Assembly (NCBI GenBank): GCA_018350325.1
Contig: JAEVLN010000005.1
Coordinates: 2,242,142-2,306,141 of the forward strand
Source of the DNA: Globodera rostochiensis
Taxonomy: Eukaryota; Nematoda; Chromadorea; Rhabditida; Heteroderidae
Length of the DNA stretch: 64,000 bases
Direction of reading: 5' to 3'
Both the position numbers and the translations under genes were made by a program. The notes beneath the pieces are model-generated. The model worked only from the letters and a program-made list of their open reading frames with translations. It had not been told where the DNA came from and did no database searches. Positions 32,897-46,100 of the stretch are shown piece by piece (position 1 is the stretch's first letter; each line of letters opens with the position of its first letter).

Positions 32897-34912
32897 AGGT
32901 CGTTTGCCATTATAAGCCAACGTTCAGTTCAATTGGCAATTTTCAGTAATTTATTGGAAGAAAATTATGTGCCAACTACTTAATCACCTCCAAGTTTGAA
33001 GCTTTTAAATCCTTTCAACTGAGAAAAAGATATGGCCTAGAAAGTCTAAAGAGTTTAAAAAAATCAGACTTTTGACAATCTTTTGATAAAACTTATCGTT
33101 TTGGGTTTGTCTGCCAGGTTGGCACATTAAGAGGTTTCTAATGATGCTAATAATATTTAGTTTGGACAAAATTGCCGGAGGACATTGGCACTGTTTACCC
33201 AATTAGCGGCGCTATAAAAGGCCATTTGATTACTCAAGAATGTCTTCACAATTCCCCCACCTTTTTACATAAAGAAAACATCACAAATAAACGAAGTTGC
33301 CACAACATTTCCATTTTCCTTCACAATTTGGACTTATTCGAAATAATTAATATCAAATAATTACGTAATTCAGTTTTTGTAAGCCTTTCAAGCGGAGAAA
33401 GAGCAGAAAAGCGATGCTTCGAGGACACCAAAATGCCGAAGGGTTTAAACAGAAAACAGAAAAAATATTTTTTTTTTAAATTACGGAGACAAAAGCAATT
33501 AACTTCTCTTATGCGATGTGTTTGTTGTCCATTCTCTCGCAGATTAATCCAATTACCATTTTGGGGGTAAGTGGCAACATCCCCCCCCCCCCCTAATTCA
33601 TCAATTCTTCCATCAAGCACAGATCCCCTCTCTGGCATATGCCTTCGACACTAAAGGAGAGACCGGCGGGGAGTTGGGGGGGGGGGAGCCCGGGAGTTGG
33701 GGGGGGGGGGGGGCCCTGCGGGGGGGGGAAGGGGGGGGCTTCTCAATTTTCTCCCGGGCCTGTCCTCTCACTGCCCATTCGCCAAACCCCCCCCCCCTGC
33801 CCATTCGGTTGTCTCCAATTTCGGTGTGGCGCAAGGGGCGAATAAATGGCACAAAATGCGCGCAAAAGTGGAGAAGGGGAAAGTCCTATCCATTGGAGGA
33901 GGAAAACTAATTTATGCGGCCCCCCCAGCGTTTCTTGGCAGATGTCCTCAGGCACTTCTGACGGACGACACAATGTGCCGTGGGTGATGCTTGCGGGAAT
34001 AATGCCTCATCTTCCCACGGTCATCCTCAATTAGTCACGGCACGGGCGGATGTGGTGGGAATATTGATGGAAACCAACCACCCCAACCCCTGGGGGGTTT
34101 ATTCATGCCATTCGCTTTGGAGGTAATCAATTTTGATGAATTCGATTTACGAATTTAGGTATATCCCATAAACGTCAACCAGCTTTCTACTTTTAATTTT
34201 TGTTTCTGTTGGTTAAATTCCCTTTTAAGGGGCAAATTCGTGTCGTGCCATTGGGTTAGTGCCGTCTTCACCCCCCCCCCCCCGCCGTAAATTGGATTTA
34301 CGCTTCTTCCCGAAAATTGCCGCTAAATGGCGCGCCCATCCGTCCACCTTGGCCAAGGCCAAGGGCCAAGAAAGTCACACACAGTCAGTCACTTCACTCT
34401 TCAGATTCCGTCGGTGAATAAATTATCGTTGAAGGAAAGAGAAGAAACACCGCTTTCTTTCAAAACAAATCGAAAATCATTTTTCCGAATTTGGCATCCT
34501 TCCCAAATTTCCCCCCCCCCCTCCCCCCTCTAATTTCCTTTAATTTATGCCGTCTTTCTCCCAAATTTGCCCCTCCCCCCGCCCGAGTAACGTCTCCCGC
34601 CTGCTTATCACCTTCCGGGCCCGTTCTTGCACCCGCGCCGGTGACGGCGTGTGGCGGATTGGCGACTGGACGGAAGTCTGATAAGGAGCCCGAGCGGCGC
34701 CAATTATTCCCCTAACTCGCTTTGAATCCGACAAAACTTATTGGTTTGTTGTTGTTGTTGTTGTTGTACTTACACGTTTATTTACACAACGTAAAACAAT
34801 TCGTGCCATGAACAGTCCCTTTGGGGGAAAGTTGGCGCTTTTCGGAGTTTGGACAAAATGCCGTCAACGCTTCCCCATTTGCTTCTCACATTTCTGCATT
34901 CAATTGGCATTC

Positions 34913-35518
34913 TCATCTCTTCGTCGTCGTCCTCTCATCGGCTGTCCCCTCGGAATCCGAAGAACATCCCCGCCGGGCACTGTCCAATGCCACCGGCGGT
35001 TGACGTGCCGATGTCTTTCGTCTGATCAGCTGCGGGATGCCGCCGCCTCGCCTGACAGCCGTTTGGTTTGTTCTGCCTGCTAAATGGCTTTGATCTGGCA
35101 AAGTTTTTCTTTAACTATTTTCTGGTCATTTTGTTGCTTCATCCTTTAAAGGATGACACAAAATTACTTTAAGCAGTTTAAGTTCAAATATGAACGTAAA
35201 AAACAAATTTAAGAAAAAAGTCAAAATCAGCTTACCTCCGCCCCCTCCGTCCTCTGCCGTCTTTCGCGCACTATCATTTTCACTCTTCCCGCCTTTCAGT
35301 GCGTTCATCGATGCCGAGCTGTACTTGCGCGGTGTCGACGGAATGCGCAAAATTGCCGAAGGCAGTGGCGGCCGTTGTGTGGAGAAAGTGTGTCTTCGTG
35401 GGACACTCAGCAAAGATTTGGCCGTAACGGAGGCCAAATTGTGGGATGAGAAGAGGGGAAGGGCACCCGAGGCGATAGTGCGGCGGGAAAAGTCCTTCCG
35501 GCGTGGGAAGAACGGCAT
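34913..35518 (-). CDS. Possible small basic protein, two exons
   Basis: An open frame 35518-35236 ends at a good donor (GGAG|GTAAGC) and joins in phase to 35079-34913 after a TTTAG acceptor, giving 149 aa. The product is rich in Arg, Ser, Thr and Gly, with no domain, signal peptide or membrane segment that I recognise. The frame is open a little upstream of the ATG, so a 5' exon may exist, and it could even be a distal part of the lipase gene next to it. Composition alone does not prove coding. Confidence 0.35.
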
Positions 35519-35673
35519 GGCAAAAGGAGTCGGAATTGCCGAGAAGGATGCCTTTCTGCTGAACAGTACGAAATAAAAATGTTTTTTTTCGATTAAAAAA
35601 ATAAGAAAATTGCTTCTTGAAAATGTTCAAGACTGGCAGGCTTCTTCTAATGAATTCGGCGAGAAAAAAGGAC

Positions 35674-38577
35674 TCAATGAATGAATATACTCGGAGCCCC
35701 GCCGTCCGCTAACCGGCTCTGTAGCGGCAGCTTCTCCTCCTCTTCCGTCAAGGACAGCCCCGAATCGTCTTCGCCCGATTCTTTCAGTCCCGCCGCTGGT
35801 GAAGCTTCATCAACAGCATCGTTCGCAAAAAAAGTGTTGGAAATGGGAGGATGGCATTCGTCGGCCCTCCGACGGTTACGCCCTTGGGCATCAAAGATTT
35901 GGCACATTTTGAGCTGAATGGGACAGAGTGACGGGACTTCCACAATTGTCGGTCCGACCTGGTTGGTCGTGTCGTCCATGTAGTGGAAGGCGAGGATGGC
36001 GTCGTGTTGGCTGCAGTACTCCCCGAGCAGCTGCAGTGAGTCCTTCTCCGCCTCGTCCTTCGCTGGCGTTCGCTCTTCGTCCTCCCGCGCCTCCGCGAGC
36101 GCCCGCGACGTGGCCAAGTCCAATGGGGCAACGGAACTCTTCCGCCGCTCCATCAAAACCGAAGACGACACTTTCCGCGTTGGCACTCCGACGCTTTCCG
36201 CCAATGGAATCTGCGGGAAGGCGGTGGACGGCACGGCGGCGAATGGGAGGGCGTCGCTGGAGGCAATTTTGAAGGAAGAAATGGGGCCCACGGGAAGAAC
36301 GCCCGAAGGGGAATGGGGGGCGGGCGTGTGCAGCAGCTGCCGACTCTCGATTTCGGCCAAGAAAAAGTCCACAAAGCCTTGGAGACGGACAAAGCACTGT
36401 TCGGTGGAAGCGACGGAAGAAAGCCAATCTCTGATTCTGGGTGATGGTCAGACCGGGCAACCCAATTCGGTTTAAAAAAGATTAAATGATTGTTGCATAT
36501 TCTTCAAAAAGATCAGCTTTTAAGTTTAAGATTATAAAAGAAATCAATTTAGGCTTCTCGGATGGCCCCAAATGCCGAATTAATTGTACTGTTGGCATAC
36601 TTGTTAACGCCGAACTGCAACAATTCACAGGGCAATATGACCGGTATCAACAGGCGATACCACCAACGGAAGATGCGGTGGCGACGCAAATAATTCGTCC
36701 AAGTGCAATTGCGCGCCTCCATTTCGGAAAACGCTTAATTTGAAGCCATTAACACCAAAGTCTTATATTAGCCTTTACCCAAATGGCCCCAATTTAATTA
36801 TTCCCCTCCCAAATTCGAGCTCACATTTCTGGAGAGTGTTTGGCAGCGAAACGGAGGAGAAGCGGGACGGCTCGAACCGGTCAAGCGGCTCGGAACAGCG
36901 GTTACACTCATTTCGCCTTAATTGGGCAAAAGTTTATAAAACATTAACTCTTTCTTAAGGCCTTTCTTTCGACTTTTGGTCGGAAGCCTCCCAAAGTCCC
37001 CCCCCCCCTAAAAGGCTAAATTCCGTACAAATTGTTCATTCTGTTGCCCACCGAAGACGACTTCATCCAATTCGATTCGTTCATTCGCAAATTGTTAAGC
37101 CGACTTTTTCGGAATGATTTCACTGCTTCGTGTTCATTCCTCACGGGGATGGCATTTGACTGAACGGTCAAACACTTCACGCAGGGCGCCATGCCTTCGG
37201 AGAACATTTAAAGCGTAAATTTTGAATAATTTACAGTTTTTGGTCAGAAAGCGAAGAGTGTCTTCGAAGCCCTGGCGACAAATTCGGGAGCAAACTTCGG
37301 GTGAAGGCGGGAACAAAGTGACCACCATGCGGAACAAATTCTGAGTTGTGAATTGAATGGGCGTGCCGTAAAAGTCAAAGCCGAACATGCTAAACCCAAT
37401 CAATTGGACCAAACAAGTCGAGAAGCCTGGGTAGGAAGGAACCTGGCACTGTCATCGTCGCTAGGGCAAATGTCCGACTCGCCGCTGAACGGACTGACCG
37501 TGATGGTGCCCGACTCAAATTTGCCCGGCTGATTGTCCGAAAAGCCTCCGTCGATGTACTGCTCGCCACGGTAGTAAGGCGCATTCAGTCCACAGTAAAA
37601 AGGGATAAAGCAGGAGCAGATGATCGCCTGGGGGGGGGACATTGTTGTGTGGAGGAAAATGCCATAGGCCCTAAGTTTGGTCCGGAATAGCCAAAGTGCC
37701 TTTTGAGAATCGAGGAATGCCGAAGATTGACGGACAAAAGGTCTAGGACCTCGTGCGTCCCCATTGAAAATGAGGAGTTTCCAGCAGATGAACTTCATCC
37801 AGAAATAAACGTCTGTCATGAACCTGGATGAGCTCTTCACGGCTGTCAAACTCGGAGATGATCACATTTTTATAGTCCCGAGCTCGAGTGGCAGAGATGA
37901 ACAATCGGCCATTGCACAAAATGTCTAAATGTTGAAAGTATTCAAAAATTGACATAATAAATAAATAAATAATTCCGATACGCGCATTAGCCGGGAACGA
38001 TTGTTCGAGGCCCTTTCGGAGAAGGCCGATTATGTCAAAATTGGGCGACAGCGCTTGGAGAGAGCCGACACGCGCCTAAAAAGACAATTTTAAACTTTTA
38101 AATTTAGTTTTTTTTGGCGTAATTACCTCGGTGACCACTTGCAGAATTGTGCTTGTCGCGTTGGAAACGCACAAATCGCAGATCAGCCCGGCGGCAGCGA
38201 TCGCCCCCGCGGAAGAGCCTTTGACCCGACTTCGCATTAAATGAGGCGCATACTCTGATCAAAAGGGAAAGTGTTTGGAGAAGCCGGCCGACATTTACTA
38301 ATAGCCAACTGAACATAAGGCCCCCAGGGCATGCAATTTCTTTAATGTTTATAGTTATTAATAAAGCTGCTTCCCCCCCCCCCTCTCCCGCTGCTAATTT
38401 ATTTAAATTACCTTTTATCGCCGCACCGACTCCCGCGTGATAAATGCAGAGAAAGCCACAACCGGCGAACGAAAGTTGGGGAACGCGGGAATTGGAATTT
38501 GTGTGGTCCGCCGATGATCCCTTCGAGTGATGGTTATGAACCGTTGAAATAATCTGATCGGAAGTTGCCTGAGGCAT
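35674..38577 (-). CDS. atgl-1: Patatin-like triacylglycerol lipase (ATGL/PNPLA2 type)
   Basis: Ten exons join in phase to 660 aa: 38577-38412, 38254-38127, 38075-37982, 37924-37824, 37627-37443, 37389-37235, 37194-37029, 36916-36825, 36733-36601 and 36436-35674. The patatin fold begins [16 protein letters not shown]. The nucleophile is in GSSAG (Ser near 70) and the catalytic Asp in [11 protein letters not shown] (near 189). [15 protein letters not shown] and [18 protein letters not shown] are specific to the ATGL branch. A hydrophobic [18 protein letters not shown] segment matches the lipid-droplet-binding part. The tail is acidic and Ser-rich. ATGL removes the first fatty acid from stored triglyceride on lipid droplets. 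The start follows a TTTTGTTCAG acceptor by seven bases, suggesting trans-splicing. Exons 7-9 were placed by phase and weak similarity and are less certain. Confidence 0.88.
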
Positions 38578-40560
38578 TTGTCTCCTGAACAAAAGCTTTA
38601 AAAGACAAAAAACCGATTTTTTGATTGTTGAAGCGATTCGGCGATCTGCGATCACTAGACGTTATTTACTTTACGACGCCCCTGCGAGAAATGGGGGGAG
38701 GGAGCCGAGTCGAGTCACGTGTGACGGACGAACGGTTGGACAAATCCCCCCCCCCAAACCACTCCCGACTCTCGACAACAAATATTGTCCCCTCCCCCCC
38801 CCACCCCCCACCCCCTGTCACCCAATTCTCTCCCCCCCCCAAACCACTCTCGACTCTCGACAACCTCTGTCGCCTCAGTCCACTTCCGGTGATTCAAACG
38901 CCACAAAATGAAAGCAAAAAAAAAACCTAATTTAGTTTTGTTTATATGTCCCCATAAATAGGATAAATATTTCGTAAATTTTCGTTAATTGGTCAGAGAG
39001 ATGTTTTATCCTTCGGAGACAATTCAAAAAATGATTGCCTGGGGAAAACACTGCTGGAAAAATTCAGAAAAAAAACCAGGCAAAAAGCATTGAAATAGCA
39101 AACATTGAGCAAGTGAACAAAAACAGTTTTTGTCCCAAACTCTAAGAATTATTAATTAATATTGTAGAAAAGCCAAAATTCTTTTTTCTTGCCCAGAGAA
39201 TGCGCAAAGAATCACACCACAAAAATGACCATAAAAAGCATTTTGTTATAACACCGAAAGAATTTGTGGCGTGGTATTTTCGCTTTAATTGTAAGTGCAC
39301 CCCCCGGCCCCCCCTTTTTTTGCCCATCGTTCGGCCGATCGACGGACACTCACGAGGCAAAGAGAGGCGTTGGTTGGTGAGACTTACAAATTAATAAAAT
39401 GAAATGATCGGAGTGATTGTTGTGGTGGTTGGGTTTGTACGTACAGAATGAATGGGCTTTATCAGCATCAAATCATGTGAGAAGGCTTTTTTTTGAATTT
39501 GAGTGGCGGGGGGGGGGTAAATAATAAAAAAGAGTCTTTTTATTATCCGATTTAACCGGGGCGGATTAACTCAAATGGGGGGGGGGGGGGGGAATTGCTG
39601 ATTTTGCCTATGTTTCTACTCGGATTTGTAAAGTTAACCACGGAAAGAAAATGAGCATTTTGTTTAATTTGAAATCCGTTTATTTTTCTGAATGTTTACG
39701 ATAAGCGACAGAAAAAGACTTTCCGCGAAAGATTTTGTCCGATTGTTTTCGCCCGCGGGGATCCCCTCCCCCCCCCAAAGAAACAAAGAGCCTTTACGAG
39801 AGCGATTTGGGCCGCCTCCCCTCCGGGGAGAAGGAAATCGAATTAATTTTTACCGAAGCAAATTAAACAGCCGCCGCCGATTGAATGAATTCCTTTCCCG
39901 CCAATTTGTAAATACTGGCGAATTTTACATCGGCGGAAACAAATAAAGGCCAAAACCCCCCAAATTTTGCTGTTTTTGTGCTTTTGCCTGCTGTAAAATT
40001 GCAACGAAAGGCATTAAATTTATTTTTTGCCGCAGGGAAAACATCGATTTGTCCCTTACAAATTAGGGAAATTAGGGAAAGTGCTAATGAAAGTCACGTG
40101 AACCACGAAAAAAGGTACCGACCTAACAAATAAAAAACTCAGAATTCATTTTCTCCATTCATTCACTGCGCGAATTTAACGATTCGCCGGCGCGTGAATT
40201 CAATTGAAATTTTAAAATTTTCTTTTGAAAGGAAAAAATTTGGCCATTATTTTAAGAAGAAAATAAATAAACGTCGCAAATCAAATAAATTCATTTTGAT
40301 TTAGACAATTTAACGGTTTCGTCGGCAAAAGTAAAGGAAAATACAAATTAGCCGCTTCTTTCATTTGCGCTATTTTGACTGATTTGCGGTCGCCTCAATA
40401 TTTTATTATTATGGGGAAAGACATTCAACCGACAAAAGTTTAATAAAATAAGCAAAAATTTTAATAAAATGTATTTAATTTAGCACCGTTTAAACCAAAC
40501 AAAGTTTGAGCAAACAAATCAACAATTCTCCATTCTTTCTTTCCGCCGATGGCCTCCGTT
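38578..40560. other. Intergenic region
   Basis: No gene is supported. A C-rich block at about 38745-38860 holds two copies of CCCAAACCACTC(C/T)CGACTC followed by TCGACAAC. G tracts occur at about 39507-39516 and 39580-39592. The remainder is AT-rich. Confidence 0.55.
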
Positions 40561-41843
40561 TCAAATGTATTTGAGCACTTCGTAATAAATGGCCAAAATC
40601 AGTGCCCCGGACGTACACCGCAGCGAATTGCTCAATGCGCCTTTGTACAGTGCTCTTACGCCCTCAGTACGGCATACGGTAGACCAACATTGCCATTGGG
40701 TACTGTACTGTTTGTACTCTCTGCCCGCCTCCAGCATTAGTCGGCGACGGACGGTGTCCAATGGGTAACATACCAAGCTGGACACAATGATGGAGCCCTT
40801 AAGAGAAAACGGGTAGAATTTTACGCCGACCAACGGGGGCGAGCAGTCTTTTTGCTGCACTTCCCGAGTTACCTGCGCCAGTGACCAAGTTGCCACGAAA
40901 GACAATGTTTGTCGCCGTTCTTCAGCCAAAGTCAGTCGAACGGAGTCAAAAATGCCAAAGAAAACGGCACGGGAGAGAATAGTGAAGTGAAGCGAGGCGA
41001 TAAAGCCGCGGTAGAGGCCGGCAACGCCCTCTTGAGCGTGCACTGCAGCAAAACAATGCAGCAAACCGCGATGCACGCCTCCGTCCACAGCAAGACGAGT
41101 GCGCGCGAAGTCGAGCGGGTAGCAGAACAAAAGGGCCAAAGCAGCGCCAACACCGCCCGCGGCAACATTGCCTGAAGGGAAATAATTTATATTTTCTGGG
41201 CTAAAAGCAACCGGTGTAATTAATAAATAAATCATTAGAGGCGGAAAATCTTTAAATTTTGGAACCTTTTTAATTTAAATAATTTATTCATTTTCAAACT
41301 TTGCCTGTTACAAAACGGACGGGCCTACGACGACGTTCAATGCCATTCAAAAAGGCGACGCGGAACCAATCACGGAAGGCTATATTTAATGCGTTGTGCG
41401 GAAAGCAGCGGATGACGGCAGCCGAATTTCCTCGCCACAACGAACGGACGCCTTCGTCTTGGCACAATCGCCGAAAACAGTCGACGATGCCGCGGTAGGG
41501 ATTGGGCCGTGCCGGTTTGAGGCGAGCGAAGTGCGCGGAGGGAGTGGCGGACGCCGCATTTTGCAGCTAAATGGGGGGGGGCAATGATTGGCGAATGAAT
41601 GTGCCAATTTTTGTTACCCCCAATAAACTTTATTTCTAAAGAGTAAAAAGGAAAGGCAAGCGATTTTCTTTGATTTGTTCGAGCTGTTCTTGCCTGTAGG
41701 CACAGTTTGACCCTGTCCATTGGTGCCACTGTTGTTTTGGAGATGGCAGCGGCAAATGCCCCAGCGGCCATACCCTTTAAGGCATTTTGGTTGAAATCGC
41801 TGAGCTGATTCCCGACGGCTGAGGTTGAGGGAACGGTGCTCAT
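40561..41843 (-). CDS. ant: Mitochondrial ADP/ATP carrier, divergent
   Basis: Four exons join in phase to 315 aa: 41843-41694, 41566-41305, 41171-40873 and 40797-40561. The three carrier repeats each keep their signature: [20 protein letters not shown] and [11 protein letters not shown]. The usual nucleotide-carrier motif RRRMMM reads RRRLML here. [24 protein letters not shown] is otherwise close to the ANT consensus. The protein exchanges ADP and ATP across the inner mitochondrial membrane. Introns 1 and 2 both need GC donors (CAG|GCAAGA and ACAG|GCAAAG); no GT keeps the frame. A TTTAG acceptor just before the ATG suggests trans-splicing. Several changed residues suggest a paralogue rather than the main carrier. 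Confidence 0.9.
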
Positions 41844-43125
41844 TCCCAACAACAAATTACCTAAATTGCACATAAAAGCACTTATTATTATCGATAAATG
41901 CACAATATGACAGGTGGAGAGTGCCGGAGAAGGAATCTTTCATTTTAAACACCAACAAACACTTCGATTCGGTAAAACGTTCCCTGGTCGTCCGTTCGAT
42001 TCGATTTAGGAGTAATTAAAAGAGATCATTGAAGTGGTCATTTACGTATATAAACTTTTGGCTGACTAATTAGGGCAAAAAACCTTCAAAGTGCAGTGCA
42101 AGTGCAAAAGAATGGCTGGGAGGAAATCATTAGCCAATTAATGAGAAACTCAATCAATCAATCAATCAATCCCACCGACCATTAATTGGTTTGCAACAAA
42201 AAGTGTCCCTCCCCACCGAATGGACTGATGAGACTCGCAAGAAGGCGCTATGGGCCCATTCCAGCGGCAGGCAAGCAAATTTAGGCTTATTTTTAAATTG
42301 CTTAATAGCACCAAAACAGCCGGGGGTATTATTCAAAAGCTCTCGATGGGTATAAATAAGCTAATTAATTTAAGCAACGCATTTTGTGTAGAGAGAACGT
42401 GAAAAGAAGAGGGCGGTTAAAGAAAGAGAGTGAAAGGGAGAGAGTGCAGAACGAAGGCTTTCCTTTCTGTGGAGGGGACCCGCGGCTGATTTGTGAGTTG
42501 CCCACCCTCCGATCTCCGAAATGTATCGATCAAAAGTTACATATCACAAAAAAGGGGGGGGGGAAAGAGTTTCCCATTCAATCCATCCTCAGCTGTCGCA
42601 CGTCATTATGAAACACGTGAACTGGTAATGAATTTTGCATGACAAAGTGACAACAAACGAAAAGTGATTTTGCCTCCAGTGTTTTTTAAATTAAATCCAA
42701 AATTGTTTTGTCTTAAATCGAATTCGACCAGCAAATGTTTGGAATTTTGCTTTTTAGGATGGCTGTTTTCGATTGAGAAGTGAGGTTAAGGCCAAATATA
42801 ATGAAAATGAGCTGTTCACTCCGTTCAGTTCGCCAATGCTTTGTTTTGGAAGGGGCGATGAGAGTCGATGCTTAAAGTGGCAGAGAGAGAAGAGAAGAAA
42901 GGCGGTGACTTTTCATTATTTGCGTGGCACGGACAAAAAGCGGACGCCCGGAGGGTTATTGAAAAGGAATAATAATCAATCGCACTAAAATGAAATGTTT
43001 TCCGTTGACTACCGGGAAATATGCACCCGGTCCATACCAATTTCCAGCAATTTCGTTAAAATATTCTTCACTTTTCAGTCGTTTTATTACATAGCAACAT
43101 CATTCCGTGCCGTTATTTATTCGGC
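41844..43125. other. Intergenic region between divergent genes
   Basis: No gene is supported. It holds a short AATC microsatellite near 42153-42170 and a G tract near 42555. It must contain the promoters of the carrier and TMEM87 genes, but no specific box stands out. Confidence 0.55.
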
Positions 43126-46100
43126 ATGCTTAAGCTAATTCTAAAACACTTTTTGTTGTGGCTGTCTCTTGCGCGGGTCGTTCACGCGAATTTGCTCATC
43201 CCTGGGATTATGACGGAACGTGTCCAATTGACACCAAAATCGGTTACAAATATAATTCGTATATATTAATATTAATCACTTTTTTATTTAGCAAGAATAC
43301 ATCGGCTTCCTTCAGTCGGCTCTGAACGGCACCGAAGTTGAAATTCGAGTCAAATGTGCGGAGGACGTCGACATCGAATTCGACGTCGAATTTGTTATTC
43401 GAAATTCGCCTTGCGCCAAGGAATTTATTGTGGACAAATTACGCTTCTCACAAGTCAGCAATTTGCTGGTATGCTTTTTTTGTTCACAAATTTATTTAAA
43501 GTCCATTCATTGGCCACCGAATGTTTTTTGAATTTGATTATTTTTTAAGAAAACAGAAATTTATTGCCTAAAATTCTAAAAGCAGCAGCGTAGGGCCAGG
43601 GAAGGGGGGGGGGGTTTCGAAACGAGAGAAAATTTTTGGAGATTTTGACGATATTTTTGTTTAGAAAATTGGTCCAAAATTTCGAATTTTGCAAAACAAA
43701 AGATTCTTTCCTTCCCAAACAAAAATTCCCCCCATTTAAAACCACCAATTTTTGGATTTTATTTAATTTAGCAATTTTACTTTGACAACGACGACAAAAT
43801 TCCTCCCGGCTACAATTACGGCCAAATTCTCTTCTATCGCTCGTTGCCCCAACGCTTTTCCTGCTCAAAAAGTGTCGGAGACCAATTTTTGGAGCAGAAA
43901 CCCAAAGGACAAATGGCTCTTCGGAACGTCAGCGAATTTCCGAGGGTTTTTGAATTTTCTTTAATATTAATTTTTTTTTTTTTTTTGCAGGAAAAGAGAG
44001 AGCGTTTTTTGAGAGAGACTTTCCCGGGAAGGAACGGCCCGACGATTGACGGGGGCGCAAAACTTTCGCTGACGTTTGTTTTGATCTTCTTAATATTTCC
44101 GAGACAACGTGACCTCTTTAATTTGCATAATTTGTAAAAATAAATCCTTACAAATCCTAATACCTTTTCAGGTCATGGCACCCCGTCCAAACATTGCCTT
44201 CGGACGCCATTTACCTCTTGATCTTGAAGGTAACAAAAGTTACTTCACTCGTTCAATTAATCTTTCAAAAGGTTTCCATCGCCAAATACCCCGCCGACTC
44301 GGCCACGGCACGTTCCATTCAAACGGAGGTGCAATGGCGCGGTCCTTTCGGTTACCTTTCGGCCATCGATTACCCTCTCCTTCACTTTTACGGCTTTATG
44401 TGCTTTGTCTATTCCATTTTGGCACTCTTTTGGCTGATTGTTTGCCTTCGTCGCTGGAAGGACCTTTTGAGGATACAATTTTGGATTGGTATGCTTTTCC
44501 CAATTAGACAATTAAAACAATCATTTTGCTTAATTTTTATAATAAATGACTGAGGATACAATTTTGGATTGGTATGCTTTTCCCAATTAGACAATTAAAA
44601 CAATCATTTTGCTTAATTTTTATAATAAATGACTGAGGATACAATTTTGGATTGGTATGCTTTTCCCAATTAGACAATTAAAACAATCATTTTGCTTAAT
44701 TTGTATAATAAATGACTGAGGATACAATTTTGGATTGGTATGCTTTTCCCAACCAGACAATTAAAACAATTATTTCACTTAATTTGTATAATAAGTGACA
44801 CTTCCGGCTTAATATTTTTCGAAAAATCCCTCTTTTATTAGGCGCGGTTATTCTTGTCGGAATGGTGGAGAAAGCGGTTTTCTACGCCGAATATTCCAAT
44901 ATGAACGAAACGGGCAAATCTATCGAAGGACTGATCGAGGTTGGCCCCCGAGGGATAACGTCGAATACCCCGCCCCCCGAAGGCTCAACTGACTTTTCTT
45001 TTGTCGTTTAGGTGGCCGAGATCGCTTCTTGTCTGAAGCGGACGATGGCCCACGTGCTGGTGATCATTGTCTCGGTGGGCTTTGGGGTGGTAAAGCCGCG
45101 GTTGGGCTCTACTCTGAACCAAGTGATCGCCGTGGGGGTGCTTTACTTCATCTTTTGCACTGTCGAGGGACTGACCCGCGTTTCGAAGGCGCGTAAACAT
45201 TTCAAAATTAAGCATTTATTTTGAATATTTCATTCGTCTTTTCTTCAGCAATCGACCGAAGCGATAAAAGAGAAACAAATCGCCAAAATGCCATTGGCCC
45301 TTCTCGAAATTTGTATTGCCTGGTGGATTTTCTCTTCGCTCGTCAGCACAATGCGTGCACTTCGCCTGCGTCGGAATGAGGTCAAAAGATTCCATGGATT
45401 GCCGGAATTGTGCCAAATTCAGGTCAAACTGAACCTGTACCGTCATTTTACCAATGTGCTTGGAATCGCTCTTTTTGTCGCCGTCCTTTACATGCTTTGG
45501 TCTCTGTACGTGCATTTACTCCAAAATTGCATGAAGGATTGGAAGGAAATGTGAGCATTGGTCGTTGAATAATTTGTTTAAATTCAAAACAAATTGAACC
45601 GAAGATGGGTGGACACCGCATTCTGGCACTTGTTCTTCTGCTCCATTCTCATCTTTATTATGTTTCTGTGGCGCCCCTCCCAGAACAACCAGCGCTACGC
45701 CTTCACGCCGTTGTTGGACAATTCCGAAGACGAAAATGAGGACGAAGTCGAAGAGGACGAACTTTTCACGAAAAGCGGCGGGCAGAGACCGGCGATATTC
45801 GAATCTGTGCAGAAAAGGGCCCCCGGGGACACCAAAAATGACGCTGAAAGGGCCGGAGGGGGAAACGGTGCCGTTGGGAGTGACGACAAATTGGCGGTGG
45901 GAAATGGGGGGGGGGGCTTTAAAGTCGATTTTTGGCAAAATTACTCAAATAAAAGCGGGAAAAGAATTGTTTAAAAGCGACAATTTCTTTGGAGTTTCGG
46001 GATTTTATTGTTTATTTGCTTCAGGAGGACCTTAAATGGATTGAGACGAATATTCCCTCGTCTCTGGCAGAAGCATTGATCGACGACGAAGAGGAGAGGG

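Larger units (their letters stand above)
30343..34912. other. Long gene-poor region upstream of pdk-1
   Basis: No gene is supported. It should contain the pdk-1 promoter and perhaps a first exon. Contents: the G-rich satellite at 31053-31432, scattered gacgggaattcc words at 31760-31810, a short direct repeat at 32834-32896, G tracts near 33672-33740, and a TTG microsatellite near 34741-34768. The long open frames in the satellite are poly-Pro/poly-Gly artefacts. Confidence 0.6.

Noticed and set aside
34859..35024. Small secreted peptide on the plus strand (MPSTLPHLLLTFLHSIGI)
   Set aside because: Short single-exon frame antisense to a better-supported minus-strand exon; no other evidence.
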